DNA of 35,994 bases from Alphaproteobacteria bacterium 65-37 (lineage in GTDB: Bacteria; Pseudomonadota; Alphaproteobacteria; Reyranellales; Reyranellaceae). The stretch's first letter is position 1. The number at the start of each line of letters is the position of its first letter. A program made the translations under genes and the position numbers. Location: positions 1-35,994 of the forward strand of contig MKRV01000308.1 in NCBI GenBank assembly GCA_001897995.1, given 5' to 3'. Below are positions 10,153-19,800 of the stretch, piece by piece. Below the pieces are notes generated by a model, which was not told where the DNA came from, did no database searches, and worked only from the letters and a program-made list of their open reading frames with translations.

Positions 10153-10668
10153 ATGCCCTCTTCTGACGCCCCGCCGCGCAGCCTGTGGCGCCGGTTCACG
10201 GCCGGCTATGCCCGGCTGCTGACCGGCCTGCTGGCCTTTTCCGTTGCCGTCATCGTCGTTCCCGTCACCCTGCAGATGGTGTCGCGCTATACCGACCTGA
10301 TCCCGCCTTACATCTGGACCGAGGAAATGGCGCGCTTCCTCTTCATCTGGATGATCCTGATCGGCGCCATGATCGGGGTGCGCGAAGCCTCGCACTTCGA
10401 GGTCGATGTCTGGCCGACGCTGTCCCGCCGCAAGGAGGCGGCGGTGCGCATCGCCGCCCGGCTCGGCATCCTGGCTTTGGCCCTCGTCTTCGTGGTGGGC
10501 GGCATCGAGTTCACGGACTTCGCCTGGTATCGCACCTCCGAGCTGGCCGAGATGCCGCTCTGGATGATCCACATCGCCTGGCCGGTCGCCGGCATCACCT
10601 GGATCGTGTTCCTGGGCGAGCAGTTCTACGACGAGACCCGCATTCTCCTGGGCAGGAGCGCGACATGA
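10153..10668 (+). CDS. dctQ: TRAP transporter small membrane subunit, DctQ family
   Basis: This is the small integral-membrane subunit of the TRAP transporter, with 171 residues as usual. Four transmembrane helices can be seen: LLTGLLAFSVAVIVVPVTL, RFLFIWMILIGAMIGVR, ILALALVFVVGGIEF and IAWPVAGITWIVFLGEQFY. The second is preceded by WTEEMARFLFIW, the hallmark DctQ motif. The stop overlaps the start of dctM (ATGA at 10665-10668), so the two membrane subunits are translationally coupled. The ribosome-binding site before the ATG at 10153 is weak, in contrast to that of dctP, which agrees with lower expression of the membrane subunits. A strong hairpin separates it from dctP. Confidence 0.93.
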   Translation: MPSSDAPPRSLWRRFTAGYARLLTGLLAFSVAVIVVPVTLQMVSRYTDLIPPYIWTEEMARFLFIWMILIGAMIGVREASHFEVDVWPTLSRRKEAAVRIAARLGILALALVFVVGGIEFTDFAWYRTSELAEMPLWMIHIAWPVAGITWIVFLGEQFYDETRILLGRSAT

Positions 10669-11984
10669 GCGGCGCGCTGTTCACCGCGGGCGAAGCCGCC
10701 TCGATCCTGTTCGGCGTCTTCTTCGTGCTGCTGGTGCTGCGCGTGCCGGTGGCCTTTGCGCTGGGCCTCGCCTGCCTGCCGCTCTTCTACCTGGAGCCGC
10801 GGCTCGGCACGATGATGCTCGCGCAGGAGACCTTCAACGCCTACAACTCCTTCATCCTGCTCGCGGTGCCGTTCTTCCTGCTGACGGCCAACCTGATGAG
10901 CGTCGGCGGCATCACCGACCGGCTGGTGGCGCTGTCGCGCGCCATCGTCGGCAGCTGGCCGGGCTCGCTCGCCCAGATCAACGTCGTGCTCTCGGTGTTC
11001 TTCGCCGGCATTTCCGGCTCCTCGACCGCCGACGCGGCGAGCCAGAGCAAGATCTTCATCGATGCCCAAACCAAGGAGGGCTACGACCTCTCCTTCTCGA
11101 TCGCCATCACCGCGGTCTCTGCCGTGCTGGCCGTCATCATCCCGCCCTCGATCCTGATGATCGTCTGGGGCGGCCTGATCTCGACCTCGATCGGCGCGCT
11201 CTATCTCGCCGGCGTGGTGCCCGGCCTGCTGATCGCCGGTGCCCAGATGGCAACGGTCCACATCTATGCCGTCAAGCGCGGCTACCCGACCTATCCGCGC
11301 TCGACCTTCCGCCAGCTGCTCTGCTCGATCTGGGTGTCGATCCCCGCCCTGATGACCCCGGTCATCATCGTGGGCGGCATCCTGCTCGGCTGGTTCACCG
11401 CCACCGAATCGGCCTGCGTGGCCGTGCTCTACTCGGCGGTGCTGTCGATCGTGGTCTATCGCGAGATGGGCGCGAAGGAGCTCTACCGGGCGCTGGTCGA
11501 TACCGGCAAGCTCGCTTCGGTGGCGCTGTTCTGCATCGGCACCGCCTCGGCCTTCGGCTGGCTGCTGGCCTACTACCGCATCCCGCAGGAGCTGCTGGCC
11601 AATGTCACGAGCTGGGGGCTGGGGCCGATCGGCGTCGGCTTCTTCATCGCCTTCGTGTTCCTGGTGGTGGGCTGCTTCCTCGATGCCATCCCGGCCATCA
11701 TCATCGTCGGCACGGTGCTGGAGCCGCTGGCCAGGTCGGTCAGCATGGACCCGGTCCATTTCGCGATCGTCTCGATCGTGTCGCTGGCCTTCGGCCTGGT
11801 GACACCGCCCTACGGCCTCTGCCTGATGATCTCCTGCGCCGTTGCCGGCGTGCCGCTGCGCTTTGCGCTCAAGGACACGATGATCATGCTGGTGCCGATG
11901 ATCGTCGTGCTGGCGGCGATGATCGTCTGGCCCGACATCGCCCTCTTCCTGCCCCGGCTGATCGCGCCGGAGCTGTTGAAATAG
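10665..11984 (+). CDS. dctM: TRAP transporter large permease subunit, DctM family
   Basis: This is the large ion-transporter-superfamily subunit that carries out sodium-coupled substrate translocation. It has 439 residues starting MSGALFTAGEAASILFGVFF, with about 12 membrane spans. Family motifs are clear: VPFFLLTANLMS near residue 70, FFAGISGSSTADAASQSKI in the first half, and the repeat-related GCFLDAIPAIIIVGTVLEP and FGLVTPPYGLCLMISCAV in the second half. The correct start is the ATG at 10665, which overlaps the dctQ stop; the same frame stays open upstream to 10185 only because of high GC. A bidirectional hairpin terminator follows 3 nt after the stop. With DctP and DctQ this completes one high-affinity uptake system. 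Confidence 0.95.
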   Translation: MSGALFTAGEAASILFGVFFVLLVLRVPVAFALGLACLPLFYLEPRLGTMMLAQETFNAYNSFILLAVPFFLLTANLMSVGGITDRLVALSRAIVGSWPGSLAQINVVLSVFFAGISGSSTADAASQSKIFIDAQTKEGYDLSFSIAITAVSAVLAVIIPPSILMIVWGGLISTSIGALYLAGVVPGLLIAGAQMATVHIYAVKRGYPTYPRSTFRQLLCSIWVSIPALMTPVIIVGGILLGWFTATESACVAVLYSAVLSIVVYREMGAKELYRALVDTGKLASVALFCIGTASAFGWLLAYYRIPQELLANVTSWGLGPIGVGFFIAFVFLVVGCFLDAIPAIIIVGTVLEPLARSVSMDPVHFAIVSIVSLAFGLVTPPYGLCLMISCAVAGVPLRFALKDTMIMLVPMIVVLAAMIVWPDIALFLPRLIAPELLK

Positions 11985-11986
11985 AA

Positions 11987-12012
11987 AAAGGGCGGCCGCA
12001 AAGCCGCCCTTT
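11987..12012. terminator. Bidirectional rho-independent terminator between dctM and the glyoxalase-fold gene
   Basis: AAAGGGCGGC (11987-11996) pairs perfectly with GCCGCCCTTT (12003-12012) around a 6-nt loop. The A-rich left flank and T-rich right flank supply a U-run for both converging transcripts. It starts 3 nt after the dctM stop and ends 5 nt before the stop of the convergent gene. Confidence 0.85.
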
Positions 12013-12017
12013 CCCTT

Positions 12018-12569
12018 TCACGCCTCCTTCAGTTCCATGAAGCGCATGTGGTTGTTGAATGGATCGATCACCTCGACCTCGAGCCGTGTACCCTCGTCCT
12101 CGAGGCCGGGCTTCATGTAGCGGTAGTTCTTGTCCGTGAGCTCGCGGTGAAAGGCGCGGATGCCTTTCATGTAGACGACCATGTTGCCGCCCGGCGTCGC
12201 ATCGCCGGCATGCTCGGAGAGATGGAGCCGCAACCCCTGGCGCGAGACCTGGGTGTAGAGCGGAAAGTTGTCGCCGAAGCGGTGCTCCCAGTCGACCTTG
12301 AAGCCGAGGAAGCCCAGGTAGAAGTCGTGCGCCTTCGCCACATCGAAGATGCGCACGATCGGCACGGCCTGCTCGAAGGCGATCGCGTTGTCCGAGGACG
12401 GTGACGGTGCGGCGGCGTCAAGCTGTGCCGCGAGGATGTTCCAGTTGGCCAGGCCGAACTGGCGGGCGACGATTTCCAGGGCTTCGCTGTGGGAGATCGT
12501 CGTGCCGCGAGCCGCCAGGGCTTCGCGCATGGCCTTGGCCATGGCTTTTGCATCGCGATGGTCGCGCAT
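12018..12569 (-). CDS. Glyoxalase/bleomycin-resistance fold protein with N-terminal helical extension
   Basis: This protein of 183 residues has two parts. The N-terminal about 60 residues (MRDHRDAKAMAKAMREALA ... SHSEALEIVARQFGLANWNIL) form a helical domain of the type found in glyoxalase-related proteins. The C-terminal about 120 residues are a single vicinal-oxygen-chelate domain (AVPIVRIFDVAKAHDFYLGFLGFKVDWEH ... EVIDPFNNHMRFME). Such proteins often bind hydrophobic toxins such as bleomycin, or act as metal-dependent lyases or dioxygenases; the activity here is not predictable. It is a lone minus-strand gene, convergent with dctM. The next gene upstream on the same strand ends about 200 nt away, in a stretch (12570-12771) where I see no gene or clear structure. 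Confidence 0.82.
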   Translation of the reverse strand: MRDHRDAKAMAKAMREALAARGTTISHSEALEIVARQFGLANWNILAAQLDAAAPSPSSDNAIAFEQAVPIVRIFDVAKAHDFYLGFLGFKVDWEHRFGDNFPLYTQVSRQGLRLHLSEHAGDATPGGNMVVYMKGIRAFHRELTDKNYRYMKPGLEDEGTRLEVEVIDPFNNHMRFMELKEA

Positions 12570-12771
12570 GTCCGTTCCTTCCGTTGCGGCGAGTTCACGT
12601 CAGTGCCCACATTGCCGACGCCTTCGCCCAACGTGGAAACGGTCGGGAAGCATCATTGCGGAGGCATTCGCCGTACCCCGTGTCGGGGCGTGAGCTGCTG
12701 GCCGCCTCCGGCCATGGACGCACCGTAGCGCGCCTCGGCCGGCCTGTCAGGAGCGAGCGATATCGCCGCGC

Positions 12772-13707
12772 CTAGAACCCGCCGGCCAGAGAGCGTTCGC
12801 CCTGCTGGCGGCGGATGGCGTGGAAGCCGTCGACCGTGCGGCCGATGATCTCGGCGACCGGCAGCACCTCGTGGATCAGGCCGACGGTCTGGCCGGCCAG
12901 CGCCAGCGAGGCCTCCATGTCGCCGCCGAAATAGACGTCCTTCACCTTGCCGAAGATCGCCCGGTCGAACGAGCCTTCGCGGTCGATCGTCTTGGCCCGT
13001 TCCGTCTTGAGCGCCCGCACGCAAGGCGTCGACTTGCGGTTCAGCATCACCGTGCCGGTATCGTCGGCATCGACGATCGCCTGCTTGTAGTTGTGGTGCA
13101 CCGGACTCTCGGCCGAGCTCACGAAGCGCGTGCCCATCTGGATGCCCTCGGCGCCCAGCGCAAACGCCGCCGCCATGCCGCGACCGTCGCAGATCCCGCC
13201 GGCGGCGATCATCGGCACGTCGGTCTTCTCCCGCACCGCCTGCAGCAGCACCAACGTCGAGACATCGTCGGGATTCTTGAAGCCGCCGCCCTCGCCGCCT
13301 TCGACGATCAGCCCGTCGACGCCCGCGTCGACCGCCTTCAGCGCCGCGGAAAGGTTGGGGACCACGTGATAGACGGTGAGGCCTGCGGCCTTCAAGGTCG
13401 GCAGCAGCTTGGCCGGCGAGCCGGCCGAGGTCGAGACGAACTTCACGCCGCTGCTGGCCACCAGGTCGACGATCCGCGGCTCGCGAATGAAGAGCAGCGG
13501 CAGGTTCACGCCGAACGGCTTGTCGGTCAGCTGCTTCATCTTCTCGATCTCGGCGAGGCAGGCATCGACCTCGCCGCTCGAGGTCTCGATGATGCCCAGC
13601 CCACCGGCATTCGATACCGCCGAGGCGAGCTGGCTGCGGGCGATCCAGCCCATGGGGGCCTGCACGATGGGATACTTGACGCCGGTATGGGCGAGCACGC
13701 GGTTCAT
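12772..13707 (-). CDS. Nitronate monooxygenase-like NAD(P)H-dependent flavin oxidoreductase
   Basis: This is an FMN-dependent TIM-barrel enzyme of 311 residues in the nitronate monooxygenase/FabK-like family. The N-terminus has the typical VKYPIVQAPMGWIA, with an FMN-contacting loop, followed by SNAGGLGIIE. The phosphate-binding region is DGLIVEGGEGGGF (about residues 130-142), and AAGGICDGRGMAAAFALGAEGIQMGTRFV is the conserved C-terminal FMN-phosphate loop. A His pair in SPVHHNYKQ follows. Members oxidise alkyl nitronates such as propionate-3-nitronate, or reduce quinones or enoyl-ACP; the actual substrate is uncertain. The start at 13707 (MNRVLAHTGVKYP) matches the family and has GGAAG upstream; a longer open frame to 14166 is a shadow within the upstream hydrolase gene. 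32 nt separate the two genes, so an operon is likely. Confidence 0.9.
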   Translation of the reverse strand: MNRVLAHTGVKYPIVQAPMGWIARSQLASAVSNAGGLGIIETSSGEVDACLAEIEKMKQLTDKPFGVNLPLLFIREPRIVDLVASSGVKFVSTSAGSPAKLLPTLKAAGLTVYHVVPNLSAALKAVDAGVDGLIVEGGEGGGFKNPDDVSTLVLLQAVREKTDVPMIAAGGICDGRGMAAAFALGAEGIQMGTRFVSSAESPVHHNYKQAIVDADDTGTVMLNRKSTPCVRALKTERAKTIDREGSFDRAIFGKVKDVYFGGDMEASLALAGQTVGLIHEVLPVAEIIGRTVDGFHAIRRQQGERSLAGGF

Positions 13708-13739
13708 CGGTTTCTGCTTCCTTTCGATTCGCTCTCGGC

Positions 13740-15320
13740 TCAAGGCATGGTGCGCGCCCGTTCCCAGGCGGCGGTGAAATTGGGTGGCGTATCGGCGCGG
13801 CAGGGCAGTGGCTTCTTCGGATCGGGATCCTCGATGAAGGAATCGCGCAGCCGGGCCGCACAGGGATCCTGCACCACGACGCCATGGCCCTGGGCGCGGA
13901 ACACGACACTGCGCGACGCCGACAGGGTCTTCGCTGCCTCGCGCGCCCAGGTGGGCGGCGTCAACCAGTCGAAGGTGCCGCTCAGCAGCAGGGTCGGGAT
14001 CTGAGACCTCACCGGCTGCCGGTCGGCGGCGGGCGCCGACGCGACCCGCCAGGCCGGACAGAAGGTCGGCGACTTGCTCGCCCGGGCATTCAGCCCATAG
14101 ACGCCGTTCTGGTCGATCGCCGCACTGCGCAGCGCGCGATCGACCATCGGCCAGGTCTCGCGGCATTCGATGCTGTTGTAGAGGCCATCGAACTGCTGTG
14201 CGTTCTGCTCCAGCAGGCCGCCGTCGTTGTTCTCGAGGTCTTCGGCGAACATGCGCAGCAGGCGCAGGTCGCCGCGCTTGGCGCCGCCCACCGTCTCCGG
14301 AATCGAGGCGGCCTCGCCCTCACGCATCATGTTCAGCAGCACCATCAGGAACTTGGTGCCGTCGAGCTGCACCGTCTGCGGCCCGTCCTCGAGGGCCAAG
14401 GTCAGGTCGATCGGCGCCCGGTCGGCGGCCTGGATCACGCCTTCGACCGTGCCGCGCAGGTCGGGCTGTCGCTCGCGGCAGACCGCATCGGCGGCGCAAT
14501 CGGCATAGAGCTGCTCGAAGGCGCGCCGCACGATCTCCGGCTCGTTCTGCTCGCCGTTGATCTGCGGCGGGTAGACGCCGTCGAGCACCGCGGCGCGCAC
14601 CAGGCCGGGATGGCGGCGCATCACCTCGAGCCCCCAGCGCGTACCGTAGGAAACGCCGTAGAGATTGATGCGGCTAAGCCCCATCGCCATGGCGAGGTCG
14701 GCCACGTCGTCGGCCAGGACCGGCGTCGTGTACATGCCAAGATCGATCTTGCGACGGTCGAGATTGGCGCGACAGCGCGCCAGGATCTCCTTCTCCTGCT
14801 GCTCCGTGACGGCGCGCCGGCGCGCTTTGGCGGGTTCGGTCATGCGGCTGTCGAAACAGTCGAGATTGGGCGACGAGCCACCGGCGCCGCGCTGGCTCAT
14901 GATGATCACGTCGCGGCGGCGGCGGATCGCCGCCGTCTCGTTCCACCAGTCGCCTTCCGCCAGGGCATCGGCACCGGGACGGGAGGCGACCAGCGGTGCA
15001 TCGCCCGGTCCGCCGGAAAGGTAGACCAGGGGCTCGGCGCCAACAGTGCGCTTGGCCTTGAGCACGGCGATCTTGAGCCGGACCTCGCGGCCCTGCGGCT
15101 GCTCGCGATTCTCCGGCACGATCAGCACGAAGCATTCGATCCGGTCGCCGCGCGGCGGCTTGAAGGCGCAACGCTCGCGGTCCAGGCGCGGCGGCGCGGC
15201 CGCAACGCTCTCTGCCAAAATGAGCAGGAAAGCTGCCACACCAAAGAGCAGCCATCCTCGCGAAAGGAGCCATAGGGGCGCCATGAGCATGTTCTGCCAC
15301 ATCGGGGCTTGTGAGGGCAT
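13740..15320 (-). CDS. Secreted alpha/beta hydrolase, proline-iminopeptidase/TAP-like
   Basis: This is a serine hydrolase of 526 residues with an N-terminal membrane or signal segment (GWLLFGVAAFLLILAESVAAA, about residues 22-42), so it acts in the periplasm or outside. The fold signatures are LSGGPGD (oxyanion region, residues 101-107), SQRGAGGSS, the nucleophile elbow GVSYGTRW (Ser224), the acid Asp451 in SGTFDWLTPP and His479 in QGHGVV. The C-terminal portion matches the TAP-like domain of tripeptidyl aminopeptidases. Several Cys residues (51, 63, 155, 183, 275, 281, 386, 421, 487) agree with a disulfide-bearing exported protein. Start choice is unclear: in-frame Met codons at 15320, 15302, 15290 and 15284 all leave the signal intact. 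It probably releases N-terminal residues from peptides or cleaves esters. Confidence 0.87.
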   Translation of the reverse strand: MPSQAPMWQNMLMAPLWLLSRGWLLFGVAAFLLILAESVAAAPPRLDRERCAFKPPRGDRIECFVLIVPENREQPQGREVRLKIAVLKAKRTVGAEPLVYLSGGPGDAPLVASRPGADALAEGDWWNETAAIRRRRDVIIMSQRGAGGSSPNLDCFDSRMTEPAKARRRAVTEQQEKEILARCRANLDRRKIDLGMYTTPVLADDVADLAMAMGLSRINLYGVSYGTRWGLEVMRRHPGLVRAAVLDGVYPPQINGEQNEPEIVRRAFEQLYADCAADAVCRERQPDLRGTVEGVIQAADRAPIDLTLALEDGPQTVQLDGTKFLMVLLNMMREGEAASIPETVGGAKRGDLRLLRMFAEDLENNDGGLLEQNAQQFDGLYNSIECRETWPMVDRALRSAAIDQNGVYGLNARASKSPTFCPAWRVASAPAADRQPVRSQIPTLLLSGTFDWLTPPTWAREAAKTLSASRSVVFRAQGHGVVVQDPCAARLRDSFIEDPDPKKPLPCRADTPPNFTAAWERARTMP

Positions 15321-15390
15321 GAAGTAATTCTATGGAAGGCCTGCTGGCGAACGTCTTGCCAGTCCGGCCGCCCCGCCTCACTTTGGCCCC

Positions 15391-16644
15391 ATGACCTCCC
15401 GCTCATATTGGACGGCCGTCTGGTGCGGCTTTCTCGTCCTCACCATCGGGCTCGGCGTGCGCCAGTCCTTCGGCATCTTCCTGAAGCCGGTCTCGGCCGA
15501 ATTGCATGTCGGTCGCGAGCTCTTTTCCTTCGGTACTGCACTCTCGATGCTGCTGATGGGGGCGGTGGCGCCCTTCGCCGGCCGGCTCTGCGACCGCTTC
15601 GGCTCGGCACCGACGATCGCCGGCGGCGGCGCGCTCTATGTCGCCGGCATGGTGGTGACCGCGCTCATGCATGACGGCTTCATGCTGGTCCTGGGCAATA
15701 TCCTGATCGGCGTCGGCCTCTCGGCTGCGAGCTTCGGTCCGGTGCTGGGCGTGATCCTGCGGGTGGCCCCGCCGGCCAAGGCCGCTCTCGCGGTCGGTAT
15801 CTGTTCGGCCGGCGGTTCGTTCGGCCAGTTCTTCATCGTGCCGCTGGCGGCCGTGCTGCAGAACTATTTCGGCGACTGGCGCCCCACCATGTGGGCACTG
15901 ACCGGCCTTGCCGTCGTGATGATCCTGCTGGCGGCGGGCCTGAACGACAGCAAGGAGATCGCCGCCAGCCGCAAGGCGGGAGGCGGCAAGCAGACCGCGG
16001 GCGCGGCGCTGTCGGAGGCTTTCGGCCAGCGGAGCTACATCCTGCTGGTGGTCGGCTACTTCGTCTGCGGCTTCCATGTCGCCTTCGTCGGCGGCCATCT
16101 GCCGGCCTACATTTCGGACAAGGGCATCGGCCTTTCGCTGTTCGGCATGAACCTGTCGCCGGCCGAGCTCGGCGGCTGGGCGATCGGCATGGTCGGCCTG
16201 TTCAACATCGCCGGCGCCATCCTGTGGAGCGCCATGGGCAGCCGCTACCAGCGCAAGAACCTCCTGTCGCTGCTCTACCTGCTGCGCTCGCTGGTCTTCC
16301 TGGGCTTCGTTCTGGCGCCGCTGTCGGCGGCCTCGGTGCTGATCTTCGCCGGAGCGCTGGGCTTCCTGTGGCTCGGCACCGTGCCCCTCACCACATCCCT
16401 GGTCGGCTACATCTTCGGGCCGGTCCATCTCACCATGCTGAACGGCATCGTCTTCTTCGGCCACCAGGTCGGCAGCTTCTTCGGCGGCTGGGGCGGCGGC
16501 CGCATCTTCGACCTGCAGGGCAACTACGACCTGATGTGGTGGATCTCGATCGTGCTCGGCCTGGTCTCGGCCGCCCTGCACTATCCGATCGTCGAGGAGC
16601 GGCTGGCGCGGCCCTCGGCAGCGCCGGCGGCGCAGCCGGCCTGA
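15391..16644 (+). CDS. MFS transporter (monocarboxylate/OFA-like)
   Basis: This is an inner-membrane major facilitator protein of 417 residues with 12 predicted helices. It opens with WTAVWCGFLVLTIGLGVRQSFGIFLKPV, the first-helix pattern of the oxalate/formate antiporter and monocarboxylate branch. The conserved loop between helices 2 and 3 reads GRLCDRFGSAP, and the second half shows AMGSRYQRKNLL at the matching position. The C-terminus has GHQVGSFFGGWGGGRIFD, common in this branch. Substrate and direction are not determinable. It is transcribed divergently from the alpha/beta hydrolase with 70 nt between the starts, and a 43-residue membrane peptide gene begins 2 nt after its stop. Confidence 0.9.
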   Translation: MTSRSYWTAVWCGFLVLTIGLGVRQSFGIFLKPVSAELHVGRELFSFGTALSMLLMGAVAPFAGRLCDRFGSAPTIAGGGALYVAGMVVTALMHDGFMLVLGNILIGVGLSAASFGPVLGVILRVAPPAKAALAVGICSAGGSFGQFFIVPLAAVLQNYFGDWRPTMWALTGLAVVMILLAAGLNDSKEIAASRKAGGGKQTAGAALSEAFGQRSYILLVVGYFVCGFHVAFVGGHLPAYISDKGIGLSLFGMNLSPAELGGWAIGMVGLFNIAGAILWSAMGSRYQRKNLLSLLYLLRSLVFLGFVLAPLSAASVLIFAGALGFLWLGTVPLTTSLVGYIFGPVHLTMLNGIVFFGHQVGSFFGGWGGGRIFDLQGNYDLMWWISIVLGLVSAALHYPIVEERLARPSAAPAAQPA

Positions 16645-16646
16645 CG

Positions 16647-16778
16647 ATGAACTGGCGGTCGCTGCTCCTGTGGGGCTCCGTCAGCCTCGTGGTGGCGGCG
16701 ACCGCCGTCTCGTTCGTCCTCTGGGGGCTGAACGGCCCCGCCTATCTCGTCGACTTGATCGCGGCCTATTGCCTGTAG
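16647..16778 (+). CDS. 43-residue single-pass membrane peptide coupled to the MFS gene
   Basis: The ATG at 16647 lies 2 nt after the MFS stop and opens a 43-residue frame. The translation starts MNWRSLLLWGSVSLVV and has one strong membrane helix (about residues 5-27), followed by a short tail ending DLIAAYCL. The composition is that of a genuine small membrane protein and the gene sits in a coupled position, so I judge it real even though it is below common annotation size limits. A role as an accessory or stabilising subunit of the transporter is inferred only from position. No ribosome-binding site is evident, which fits translational coupling. Confidence 0.6.
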   Translation: MNWRSLLLWGSVSLVVAATAVSFVLWGLNGPAYLVDLIAAYCL

Positions 16779-16853
16779 AACGAATCCTCTAGGATCGCCC
16801 CCAAGGTGCCGCCGTCAGATGCAGGCGCCATGGAGACACAAGGGGGAGCTGCC

Positions 16854-19800
16854 ATGCCGTCGGTCCAACTCGACCAGGACGTCTTTGCGGCAGGCGGCAC
16901 TGTCGCCACGGACTGGGCTCAGGCGGGCGGCAATGCCCAGGTCTCTATCGCCGCGGGTGCCCAGGTCCGGCGCGGCCTCAACCTCGATCTCGGCATCCAG
17001 GCACTCGCCAGCGTCGACGCCAGTGTCGGCAAGTTCCTGAGCGCCGAAGTTTCGGGCCAGGCCAGTGCAGCCGCCTCGGTAACGGCGCAGATTCAGGCGC
17101 CGATGAACTTGTTCCAGGAGATCGGCTTCGCCGTCCGACTGCAGGCGATCGCCGAGCTGGCAGCGGCGGTCCAGGTCAGCCTCGGCCTGAAGATTGGCGA
17201 TTTCCTCGCCCTGGCGGAACGTGATCCGCAGATGCGCGGGCTGCCGATCGACCTGCTGCGCGTGTTTCTGTCGGAGGTGAACATCAAGGCCGGCGTCTAC
17301 GCCAAGGCCGCCTTGACTGCGCAGGCCTACGCGCAGCTGGTCATCACCGGCACCGCCGTGGCGCAGCCTACGAAGAACATCAGGCCTGGTTTCAACATCG
17401 TCGCGGGCGCCGGTGTGGGCCTGAAAGCCGGCGCAGGCTTTCGCGTGTTCGCCGCGATGGAGATCAACGATTTCAGCCGGTTCGTTGCGCGCTCGGTCGA
17501 TGTCCTCGTCGAGAAAGCCTGCGACGAGATCAAGACCAGCCTGCCGTCCCAGGAAGCGGAGGCGCGGGTGCTGCTCGACGCAGCACGGCCGCTCTTCAAG
17601 ACGGTGCTCCGTACGTCCTACGAATTGGGCGAGTACCTCGCCCTGAATGCCCCTGCGGCAACCGCGGCGGGCGCCCAGGATGTCGCCCTGCGGTGTGCCC
17701 AGGTGGCTCTCGAGGAAAGCCAGCGCTTCCTGCTGAAGGGCCTGACAGATGCCGGATTCGCCGCCCTGGAAGCCGCCCTTCGCTCGTGGGTGGGAACCCT
17801 CTCGCAAGCGCAGTGGGACCGCACGCAGTCGGCACGGCGCGCCCTCGCCAATCACTTGAAGTCGTTCCCCGCGGAGCCGTTCGACGGCACGCCGGCCGTC
17901 GAAACCTACTGGAACACGTTGGTCGCGCGTCTGATCGACCTCGCCACAGCCGCGCTGGGCGGCAGTGTCGACCTCCAGACGCAGCGCTTCATCTCGGTGT
18001 TGTGGTCGGCATCGCAGCTGGCGCTGATCGCCACCCGCCGGGCAGTTCGAGCCGACGCGCGCCTCAGCGTCATCGGCCAACCACCGCGACAGGCCAAGGC
18101 TGCCTTCTCCGGCAACCTGGCGGCACAGCCGCCCACTTTGGTGCGCGACCATATTCGCAGCTCCCTGCCGTCGCCCCCCGTCGCCGGCGCCCTCAAGCTC
18201 GACCATATCGTGGAATTTCTCGCCGCCGACGCAGCCCTCGATTTCCTGCGGCAGCACAATCCCGGCGTGGATCGCTTCCTGGCCGCCATGACCGGTCCGC
18301 TTGGCATCGTGGCCAATGATGTCGGCCGCACGATCCTGCGCAATATCGGCAGTGTCATTGCCGGCGGCTCCGGCCAGCCGGATGCGCAGGCCACCCTGGC
18401 AGCGATCGCCGAGGTGCTGCGGACGTTCATGTCGGAGCAGATCCATGGCGAACTGGTTCCGGTCCTGCGCGATCGCCTGGCCTCGCGGCCCGATCTCAGG
18501 ACTTATCTCGACGATGTCTTTCTGCCGACGACGGATTTCACGCTGGAGACGGTGTTCGGCGCGGTGCTCGATTGGCCGCGGCGCGGCGCCGACCGCGAGG
18601 CGTTGAAGGAGGTCCTGTCCGGTATTCTGATGAAGCTGGTCGGCCGCAGCCTGGTCGTCACGACGGACATCATGCTGGCCGCCGCACAAGCCCAGATGCA
18701 CGGCATCCTCAACGACCTCGCCGACAATGTCGAAGCGCCGAACGGAATCGTGAAGCAGCTCTCGAAGGCCGCCAACCTGCCGGTGCCCGTCAGCGAGATC
18801 GCCGAGCTGACGGCCGACGCGTTGCGAATCGGCGCCGAGGTGCTGGGGCCGCTCGACGAGAGCCAGCGCGCCAAGATCCGGTCGCTGATGTACGAAGTCA
18901 TCGATCCCCTGCCGAGCGGAGCCGGACCCGGATTTCTGCAGGAGCTGGGCGATGCCGGCTTCATGCCCAACACCGAGGCCATGATGGCGTTGGCGACCGA
19001 GCTGGCGGCGATCGGCGGCGAACGGTTCCTGCTGTTCGTCACGAAGCTGATCGAGCTGATCGGCAGCAAAATCCTGGAAGAGCTGGCCGAGGTGCTGGAG
19101 GCCGCGCAGCGCCAGTTGCAGCAATGGGTCGACGATGCGCAACAGGCACTCGAAGAGATGCAGCGGCGACTGGGCCAGCTCCTGGCCGATATCGAGCGGC
19201 TCGCCGAAGAAGTCGCCGACCTGTTCAACCAGGCGGCGGACAACCTGCTGGGCGTGCTGGCGCCACTGGCCACCAGTTCGGGGCGCCGCAAGTTCAAGTC
19301 GAAGCTGGCGGGCGAGATCGTCGATCAAGCCTTGGCGGTGCTGACCGACAACCACGTTTATCGCACGCTGGCACCGCCCGACCTCAAGCGGGCGATGCGG
19401 GGCATGGCGCGCGATGCCGTCGAGGAAGCACTCGACAACGACGTGATCGACGGCGTGCTCGATATCGTGGGCGGCGTGGCGGAGGAACTCGATTCGATCA
19501 TGGACGATGTCCGCGAACTCGACCCCGATCGCGACCTCGCCCAGCAGATCGGCAACCTGATGATCAATCGCCTGACCGATGCGATCTATGACAATCTCGG
19601 CCGCGATCCGCACATCCGCGTCGCCTTCGAGATCGATATCCTGGGGGCTCGCCACGTCGTGTCGCTGGGGCGCGTGGACGTTCCGGCGGAAGCGATCGTC
19701 GACGGCCTGCGCCGTGCCGTACGCGATCTCGACGCCTTCGAGGATGCCCTGCGCGACGCCGCCCGATCGCTCTCGTCGGCCTTCACCAAGGAGGCGAGGC

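Noticed and set aside
10185..10664. N-terminal extension of dctM
   Set aside because: The frame is open through dctQ, but the extension is Arg/His-rich without similarity to the family, and the ATG at 10665 overlaps the dctQ stop as is usual in TRAP operons.
12570..12771. Noncoding gap between the flavoprotein and glyoxalase-fold genes
   Set aside because: I looked for small genes and hairpins and found nothing convincing.
13708..14166. N-terminal extension of the nitronate monooxygenase-like gene
   Set aside because: It lies inside the upstream hydrolase gene, and the family N-terminus begins exactly at 13707.
16815..19655. 946-codon open frame on the minus strand
   Set aside because: It is the complement of the large unknown gene. 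Its composition (His, Gln, Arg, Asp) is typical of antisense shadow, while the plus strand has a good ribosome-binding site and a following coupled gene.
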